In this document: positions 57,374 through 64,000 of the stretch, one piece after another
How positions within the stretch are numbered: position 1 is the first letter of the stretch
Layout: each line of letters begins with the position of its first letter
Assembly (NCBI GenBank): GCA_001692895.1
Contig: KV748190.1
Location: 2,257,645-2,321,644, forward strand
From: Cenococcum geophilum 1.58
Lineage: Eukaryota > Ascomycota > Dothideomycetes > Gloniales > Gloniaceae
Length of the DNA stretch: 64,000 bases
Direction: 5' to 3'
The notes under the pieces: generated by a model
What the model saw: only the letters and a program-made list of their open reading frames with translations
Database searches by the model: none
What the model was told of the DNA's origin: nothing
Position numbers and translations under genes: made by a program

Positions 57374-57800
57374 TGTTACGGACGCTTTAAGTACGATATT
57401 ACGACTACTTGGAGAAGAGTCGAAAGAAGCTAGTTGGTTAATATAGGCACGGACCAGAATAGAACCCGTGGAACTATATAATGAGGAATGGTAAGCGAGT
57501 TACATAATGGTTAAACGTGTTGGCTGCATTAAACATAAGGAACATCACGTTTAATATAGATAAGACGTATATTACGTACAAGAAGGATTTTATAGGAGTA
57601 CGGTTGTGTATTTAAGGACCCTTAGTCCCTACCTAGATAGTTTCTTCCTTATAGTAATTCTTAGAATATAATTAGAGTTAATTTATTAGGCAACCACTCT
57701 ACCAGTTGTTATTACGTTGTTAACTACTATCTTTACATTTCCTATATACCTAGCCTATTAACAGAACCTATTATAGTTCCTACTATAAGGTTCCGTTATA
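57374..57800 (+). repeat. Candidate 5' LTR of second Gypsy element
   Basis: It begins TGTTACGGA and ends TTCCGTTATA (a final CA changed to TA by RIP is assumed). The gag frame starts soon after. No 3' partner is in the window. A tRNA-like stretch near 57500-57560 (TTACATAATGGTTAAACG) lies inside it. Confidence 0.5.
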
Positions 57801-58215
57801 TAATCACTACCTAGTTATAGTATTAAATATAGAAAGTTAAATAACATACTACCAAAAGTAGCTACTACAACGCTATTAACGGCGGCAACTACTTTAAGGT
57901 TAGGGGGTGACACTAGTATAGCGGATACTAACTCGCAATAACCTGTGACGGTAGGACAATTATAAGAAATAGTGGATTAATTAACAGAAAATAATACGGT
58001 ACTTAAAAATAGACTTAATAGAATTAGAGCGGCAAAGGTTAAGTTACTATTAATTAAATAATTCTTAGGAGAGAGATTAAAGTTTAAAGGATTTCTAACG
58101 TAAATATATTTTAAAGTTATATAAGAAGGGGCCAAGTTAGCCATAATAATGGACTAGATAGCCTACGCAGGACTATTTCTAATAGGTTAGATACTTAAAT
58201 GGTTTAAACCCTACT

Positions 58216-58374
58216 TGTTAGACTCACAAGGGGATATCACGTAGCTACGGTTCGTAGATAGTATGATAATTGTTCTGTTCTTAATAGGAATAAGGAAAGG
58301 GGTGAGGAACCTAAGGTTCCTCACTACGCTAGGGCCACGTCGACACGTGACGACCGCTTGCCTCATTCCCGACA
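58216..58374 (-). repeat. 3' LTR of deleted Copia element
   Basis: This 159-bp LTR contains a near-perfect 23-base palindrome, GTGAGGAACCT/AGGTTCCTCAC, at about 58302-58324, and CACGTG at about 58344. Confidence 0.9.
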
Positions 58375-58726
58375 CTGGCAACTCTTCTTTTGTGGTTGCC
58401 ATCTATATACACTTATGGATTGCCACTATATAAAGATATAAAGCTAAGAAGAAGAAGAAGATAAAGAAGGATGTTAGGTTTAATGAGAATACAAAGGAAG
58501 TCGCTAAGGCGCTAGTAGTAAGCGAGCCAATAGCGATTTTCCATCCCGGGGATAGAAAATCCTAATTAGTTGGCAAAAGTTAGGGTTGGCAGAATATGGC
58601 AGAATTTGGTAGGTAGCACGCCCTAGGAAACTGCGTTATTGAAATAGGGTTGCGGAGCTAGCGGAGCGTAACTGGATACGGCTAGCTTAAGTAAATGGGA
58701 ACAACAGTTGACCAATAGGAATGCTC

Positions 58727-58785
58727 TTAAATTGCCTTTGTCATCGCATCTGCCGGGTTGTCTTGGCCATTAATCCATTGAATCC
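58727..58785 (-). pseudogene. C-terminal end of Copia RNase H
   Basis: The - strand reads HQELFRIQWINGQDNPADAM then TKAI, the conserved end of Copia RNase H. It matches DNPADAITK at the same place in the large Copia element. It is preceded directly by the minisatellite instead of the rest of pol. Confidence 0.8.
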
Positions 58786-58805
58786 TAAAGAGTTCTTGAT
58801 GCTCT

Positions 58806-59095
58806 ACAAGGACCTCCACGAGAACCTCTGCGAGGACCTCCATGAGGACCTCTATAAGGACCTCCACAAGGACCTCTACAAGGACCTCTGCGAGGACCTC
58901 CATGAGGACCTCCACGAGGACCTCTATGAGGACCTCTATGAGGACCTCCACAAGGACCTCTATAAGAACCTCCACGAGGACCTCTGCGAGGACCTCCACG
59001 AGAACCTCTGCGAGGACCTCTACCAGGACCTCCATGAGGATCTCTATGAGGGTCTCTACGAGAACCTCTATAAGGGTCTCCACGAGAACCTCCAT
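58806..59095. repeat. 12-bp minisatellite, about 24 units
   Basis: The tandem unit is GACCTCYAYRAG with little length variation, so no frame contains stops. On the - strand it encodes either EVLV-type or RGGPRRGP-type repeats. It sits exactly where gag and the end of pol are joined in the deleted Copia element. Confidence 0.93.
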
Positions 59096-59800
59096 TAGTG
59101 CTTTGTAGCCGATATTGATCGTACCCTCTGCCGTATTCCAATTCCCTGCTAAACTTCTTCTGATCTTGCGGTGGTAACATAGATCTGGGTTGTTGCGGAG
59201 GTTGTTACGGAGATTGCTGCGGAGATTACTGCGGAGGCTGCTGCGATGGATACAGAACTAAAGACAGAGGTGGATACTGGGGAACTGAAGACGGAGGTAG
59301 AAGCGATGGCTGCGGAACTAAAGACGGAGGTTATTGCGGATGTTGCCGCGGAGGTTGCTGCGGATATTGCTGCGGAGGTTGTTGCGGAGCTTGAGGCACA
59401 GGTTGAGATACGGCAGCCTGAGGAACTTAAGGTGTTTGATAGCCTAAGGTTATCTATAGTGTTGCTTATGGCTGTCCGTTATTAGGATTCCCTTAAGAGT
59501 TAAACTTCTTTTGGTGCTTAATCTCTTGTAGAGTCCATTTGTGCTCTTCTTTTACGTTAAGGACTTACTAAATATTATCTTTAATAGTACCTCCGTTTAT
59601 AGGGACAAATACTCCTTTCTTCCAAAGGAAGTCTTAAAAATCTTAAATAATATAAATATTACCAAGTGCCTAGGTATTGGCAGTCCATCCTATAAAATCC
59701 TCCCTAAAATATTCCCACAGCTATAAATCGGCGTAGTATCTACTTTAGTAAAATAGAATACGGTGTAGGAGAAAGCCGTTAACTTGTTTTGCGGTACAAG
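59096..59800 (-). pseudogene. Copia gag C-terminal part, Pro/Gln-rich
   Basis: The - strand reads GNPNNGQP, QAAVSQPVPQAPQQPPQQYP, further PQQPP blocks, then MLPPQDQKKFSRELEYGRGY and an RGG-rich extension into the minisatellite. Upstream, LQEIKHQKKFNS is visible with stops. This is the low-complexity linker of fungal Copia gag proteins. The base repeat GTTGCGGAG (+ strand, 59190-59395) creates the PQQ units. Confidence 0.6.
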
Positions 59801-59808
59801 TTGTTATA

Positions 59809-60099
59809 TTAAGGGTAAATTCGTCCTAATTTTCGTCGATAAGTTTCGCGTACGTAGCTACCCCTAGTAGTAAGGAGTCTTTCCAGTTGTTTAACGTGAC
59901 TGTGGCCATATTTTCGGCTTACGGCTATATTGTCAGGTGTCGTAATAGAGATTGTAGAGTTGTAGGAATTGTCGTTTGGTACGCGTTCGTGGTTTAGTAC
60001 GCGTTCGTGACGTGTATTTGCGATTATGGGGCTTAGGACCAGTTCTGGCCTTAAATCGCGAAGACTTGTAAAGCGTGTTGTTCTGCGTGATGGACGCAA
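59809..60099 (-). CDS. Open frame of 96 codons in Copia 5' leader, hypothetical
   Basis: It starts MRPSRRTTRFTSLRD and is Arg-rich, with no recognised domain. It lies between the 5' LTR and the gag remnants, so it may be a gag N-terminal piece or a chance frame. Confidence 0.25.
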   Translation of the reverse strand: MRPSRRTTRFTSLRDLRPELVLSPIIANTRHERVLNHERVPNDNSYNSTISITTPDNIAVSRKYGHSHVKQLERLLTTRGSYVRETYRRKLGRIYP

Positions 60100-60200
60100 G
60101 AATCCGTAATCTTAGAAAGGCTTAGGACCAGTTCTAGCCTTTTAGATCCTTAGATTTGTGGAAGAGTTCTATTTAAGGTTCAGGACCAGTTCTGACCTTA
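60032..60200. repeat. Three copies of AGGACCAGTTCTRGCCTT in Copia leader
   Basis: Copies begin near 60036, 60124 and 60182, spaced about 90 and 60 bp, with one or two transitions between them. They lie just inside the 5' LTR in the element's orientation. Confidence 0.7.
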
Positions 60201-60304
60201 AAGACAGCTTCCTCTAGCACGAGTAGCACTGGTATAGTGGCTCGTCTCTTCTTAGTGATACCTAGCTGTTCTGTGGTATAATAGTGAAGTTAACCACTAA
60301 TTAG

Positions 60305-60463
60305 TGTTGGACTCACAAGGGGATATCACGTAGCTACGGTTCGTAGATAGTATGATAATTGTTCTGTTCTTGATAGGAATGAGGAAAGGGGTGAGGAACC
60401 TAAGGTTCCTCACTACGCTAGGGCCACGTCGACACGTGACGACCGCTTGCCTTATTCCCAACA
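60305..60463 (-). repeat. 5' LTR of deleted Copia element
   Basis: This 159-bp LTR starts TGTTGGACTC and ends CCCAACA on the + strand. Five transition differences separate it from the partner LTR. Confidence 0.9.
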
Positions 60464-62649
60464 CTACTTAATAGAAATATAGACTAACGGAATGACTACT
60501 GCTAATTAAGAGGTATAATTTATATTTTCTAGCTAGGTAGGATTTATAAAACGATTAATATAAATATTTAGGGACCTAGAAGTAACAACTATAGTAGAGA
60601 GGAAGCTTTAGGACCTAATATAGCGAACTTTAGCAATTAAGTATACGATATAGTTTTAAATACTTATAATATAGGTTAAATGGAATAATAAGGCGCTTAT
60701 AGTATAGTATAAATAGGGACTTAAGGCTAAAGTCTAGAATATAATTATTCTAATGGAAGATGCGGACACCCTAAGGGAATTAATAGATTAAGCAATTAAG
60801 ATTAATAATAGGATCTTTTAAAGGGAACAGGCTAAGAAAGGCTAAGATAAAGTTCTATAGTTATATAAGGTATAGAGTACGTAATAACTAAAGCTAAGTT
60901 AGAAATTATAGTATAGCGTAAAGCTAATGGACCTAAGCGGTACTAAAGAAGCCTATAAGAGATGGAGTAAAAAACTATAAAAACCTAGAGGTTAAGGATC
61001 TAGTAATTATAGGACTAAGGAGTAGAGGCTAAACTAGGGATCTTAATAGTAGAAGATGTTTAGGCGGACTCTATAATAAAGTTAATAGTTTAGAGACAGA
61101 GCTTATATAAATTATGGAAAATAGGGTTACTTTATAAGGGATTATAAGGATAGTTAGAGTTACTATATAATAAAGGGAACTAGACTAATAGTATATAACA
61201 CATATATATAGAGGGATAATAGTGTACTATAAGGAACAAAAGAGTATTTAATTAAAAGTTTTACGTTTTATTACAATAACGCATACCAAATTTATAAAGA
61301 CGCTAAGTATAGTATAAGCTATTAGCCATAAGAGCCAGAGTTAAAAGGACTTAAAGAAATTAAAGAGTTAGATAAAGAATAAGATTAACTCTATAAGCTG
61401 GATTAAGATATTACAGTAACATACGGATAATAATTAGTAACAATAATAATGGAGTTAGAGTACTTATTAATTAATAGCGATAAGGATAGTAAAGGAACTA
61501 ACTAGGGGTATCTAAACCTTAATAACGTAATAGAAGTAGAGACTAAGACCGCTATAAAGTAAGGTTTAGTAACGGGTATTATAATACTATTAGATACGGT
61601 ATCTATTGCTTTATAAAATAGAAGGAGTAATATTTAAAGATAATTAAGTAAGCAGACGACTGCTAGTGCTAGCTTACCACTTAATAAAGGTAAAAGGCCA
61701 AAGGCTTAAGATTCTTAAGACGAGATAAAAGACGACTAAGATTCTTAAGATGAGATAAGGTATACTTAAAGACCTATAATGGACAGAAACTGGTGGAGTA
61801 GAGCAGTAGCTTAGTTTAAAGATATACAAATAAGCTCGGGATAAGAATTCCTAATAGTATAAGACTTTTAAGACAAAATAAGTAAGATCTAGGACTCTTA
61901 AAATGAGATAAGGATACTAGTAAAGCCTAGTTGGACTAAGGCTAGAGCTAAACTTAAGTTAGAAGCGAGCTTAGGATTAAAGAATCTAAGGGGTTAAAAA
62001 TTTAGAGCACGAGTTAGAATACCTATAAGTAAGAGGTAAGAGGCTTCTTTATAGATTAGAGAATCTATAGCGTAAACAGTAATTAGACTAAGAGACAGAT
62101 ATATAGACCTAGAAGACTTACTAGGGGAATACAGTATTTAGCCTAAAGATTAAAAAGTTAATACTAAGATTAAGAAGTATAAAGACTTTAAGAATCTACT
62201 CGTAAGACGCGATGTAAAGGAAACTATAAAGGAATTTAAAGTAAGAATTACCTTATAGTAAGAATAGAAACTAGATAAGAGATCTAGTATATTAGGACGT
62301 ATAAAGGACAGAGCGCTAGTATAAAGGATTACTAATAGGCCTAGAGCAGGCATACTAAGAGCTAAGTAGCTTACTAAATTAGAATAAGAAGAGGATCTAG
62401 GGATTCCTACTAGGTTTAAGGAATAACACACTAAAGGCTGTTATAACGTAGTAATAAAGAGATATTTCCTTACGGACGAGCCGTATATACTTAAGCAGCT
62501 ATACTAAAAGTGGTATAGGCAACAACATAATAATAAGTGGGAGGATTTCTATATGTGGTTAGACGAAAAAGTTATCTAAAACCACCTAATTATAGAAAAG
62601 GCTATAACTTATATTAAGGGGGCCTTAATTATAATATATATTATAATAA

Positions 62650-64000
62650 TTCATTACTTAACGTCCGATTTGGATCCCTATTAGGCCTACGCGGACTACT
62701 CCTTATTTACATATAGGGAGAAAACTCTATTTAAGAAAAATGAGAAAACCCCGTAATCTATCTCCCTGCCTTTTAGGACTCGCCTACTTAGCGCCTATAA
62801 GTCGCCTATAGTGCTCTACTACCTTACTATTTAACCTCTTTAGGAACTACTGCTGCCGTAACAAGCCTATAGACGCGCTAGTATTATAAACTATTACTTT
62901 ACTACTGTAGAGTTACTAGGGGGCACCTACTGCTTGCCCCCTTGCCTTCTATTACTATTTCCCTTATAACCCGGAACTGATTTAGCATATTTTAACTAAT
63001 AAGCTACTAGGTAACCGCCTTAAGGCCTTTTTATATTAAGAGCAGTGTATTATAGTTCTCTATGCCAGCTACTAAGAGCATTATTTCTTAATTAGTACGT
63101 AGGGGGCATAGCAGTATTACGTGTTTTAGTGTCTGTCTTAGCCAGCTATATTTAAATCTTAGGCTACCTACTAGAATACCCACCTAGTAAAGCTAATCTT
63201 TTAGTCCTATTATTCCTGTTCTTAAGAGTGTTGCTATTGTGTTTTCTGCCTTTATTAGGCCTTCTCGGAGCCCTTGGGTATTTACCCCCTATAGCGTTAA
63301 CTATGCTATAGCTTAGGTTCGTCTTGCCTAAGTTAGCCTCTATACCTTTAACTCCTATTTACCTCTTTAGCGTTAGTCTAACCAGTATTACATTGCGGTA
63401 GATGGTTTCCTAGCGTTCTTATATATTCTACTTTAGCTCCTTTCTCTGTCTTACTATTTTTGCTAACCTCTTACGCGTCTCCCTTTCTCCTCTATATAGG
63501 CCTAGGCCCTAAAGCGGCACTATTCTTCTTCTGCTTTCTTTACCTATTTCTCTAATATCTCTTCCCTATTTTAGGGTTGTTGGTTTATTCTCCTATAGGG
63601 CACCCTAGGGTCCCTCTATAGTTTACTTAGGCGTGTCTTAATGTACTTTATAATATTAGAGTTACGTTTATTTTATATCCTTTATATTGTAGCGGCTTTA
63701 ATATATAACTATAGGGGGGGAATATTGGATTCCTTCTTAAGCAGTACTATAGCCGTTCGCTTATACCCGCCTATAATACTCTAAAGGCAGGCTGTCTGGA
63801 CCTTTTAAAGTAGTTTAAGGAGTGATTTAGGGGGGCCCTTCTTAGTTTCTCTAATGGCCCAAATACTGGATTTATATGTTATGGTTGGCCAGACGACTGC
63901 TATATATAGTAGGCGTAACCTCTAGAAGTATGGACCCTATGTAGAATTAATAATCCTAGATAAAGCGATAAATTGTGCTTAGCCTTTATAGGCCGCTTAT
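62650..64000 (-). mobile_element. Second copy of first LINE family, 3' part, runs off the window
   Basis: Reverse complement of roughly 12500-13800 in the first LINE, from its ATT tail (about 62620-62650) upward. Differences seen are nearly all transitions, and most stop codons are shared by the two copies. It includes the Cys-rich C-terminal segment of ORF2 (near 63125-63185). It truncates or is inserted in the second Gypsy element. Confidence 0.88.

Larger units (their letters stand above)
58216..60463 (-). mobile_element. Internally deleted Copia element, recent insertion
   Basis: The 2,248-bp element has 159-bp LTRs at 58216-58374 and 60305-60463 and target duplication CTACT at 58211-58215 and 60464-60468. 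LTR ends TGTTGG/CCAACA are inverted repeats. The LTRs differ at only five sites, all transitions. Reading on the - strand: 5' LTR, 5' leader, Pro/Gln-rich gag end, a 12-bp minisatellite, the last codons of RNase H (NPADAMTKAI), a 3' region with the Copia hairpin, a purine tract AAAAGAAGAG and the 3' LTR. Protease, integrase and RT are missing, so it depends on another Copia for movement. Confidence 0.92.
57845..62640 (+). pseudogene. Gypsy gag-like ORF, split by Copia insertion
   Basis: Left part: PVTVGQL, LTENNTVLKNRLNRIRAAKV and KLAIIMD, ending WFKPYL at the insertion. Right part after 60464: YLIEI, FIFSS, GFIKRLI, IIILIEDADTLRELID-like text and AIKINNRIFQREQAKKG (about 60790-60840), typical of Ty3/Gypsy capsid. 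Downstream to 62640 a long charged, stop-rich frame continues (LRDRYIDLEDLLGEYSI near 62090-62135) that I cannot place. The target duplication CTACT falls inside the gag frame, which shows the Copia element disrupted it. Confidence 0.68.
57374..62645 (+). mobile_element. Ty3/Gypsy element, 5' part, with nested Copia, RIP-inactivated
   Basis: It starts with a candidate LTR (57374-57800), then a gag region interrupted by a Copia derivative (58216-60463) and cut off at its right by the - strand LINE at 62650. No pol is reached. It is older than both insertions. Confidence 0.65.

Noticed and set aside
57500-57560. tRNA-like stretch with TTACATAATGGTTAAACG
   Set aside because: The A-box-like part is there, but no cloverleaf with matching acceptor and anticodon stems can be drawn, and it lies in a candidate LTR.
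58721-59098. Long open frames on both strands across the minisatellite
   Set aside because: The 12-bp unit lacks stops in every frame, so openness is not evidence of a gene. Only the RNase H end at 58727-58785 is meaningful.

Overview
The window looks like an accessory, repeat-rich (possibly subtelomeric) region of a filamentous ascomycete (Pezizomycotina). The evidence is two HET-domain genes, Tad1-type LINEs, Copia and chromodomain Gypsy elements, a DUF3435/FluG-domain gene, a short GT-AG intron, and pervasive repeat-induced point mutation (RIP). RIP shows as AT-rich DNA in which recognisable reading frames are full of TAG/TAA where Trp, Gln or Arg codons are expected, and as LTR pairs that differ only by transitions. 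Most of the 64 kb is a graveyard of nested transposons and RIP-killed host genes. Only a few islands keep normal base composition: about 22.1-27.6 kb (HET genes), 32.2-32.9 kb (5' end and promoter of the DUF3435 gene), one short retroposon copy at 49-50 kb, and a young Copia derivative at 58.2-60.5 kb.

Layout: 0.19-6.56 kb is a full-length Copia element with LTRs and a 5-bp target duplication. 7.4-7.8 kb is a dead nucleoside 2-deoxyribosyltransferase-like gene. 8.2-13.8 kb is a LINE with a target duplication. 13.8-21.9 kb is a mosaic Gypsy chromovirus with an unRIPped 3' LTR. 21.9-22.2 kb is a repeat ending in a T-shaped palindrome. 22.4-27.3 kb holds the only clearly intact genes, two HET-domain proteins on the + strand. 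27.6-28.6 kb is a 1,018-bp non-autonomous retroposon. 29.0-32.5 kb (- strand) is a DUF3435/FluG gene, a family that includes Starship captain tyrosine recombinases; it is split by a Tc1-like transposon. 33.9-38.6 kb is a second LINE, 5'-truncated. 38.9-48.8 kb holds RIP-killed host-like genes: bZIP, ankyrin, C2H2 zinc finger, CYP52-like P450 and a coiled-coil protein. 49.0-50.0 kb is the second copy of the 1,018-bp retroposon. 50-56 kb is mostly unidentifiable decayed DNA. 56.4-57.3 kb is a dead SAM methyltransferase. 57.4-62.6 kb is a Gypsy element carrying a nested, internally deleted Copia. 62.65-64 kb is a - strand copy of the first LINE.

How it fits together: the HET genes probably encode allorecognition/cell-death proteins and survive in an unmutated island between RIPped transposons. 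The DUF3435 relic lies 2-5 kb from them, with its 5' end pointing away, which allows but does not prove that the HET island was cargo of a decayed Starship-like element. All functional calls rest on reading motifs by eye; no database search was run.
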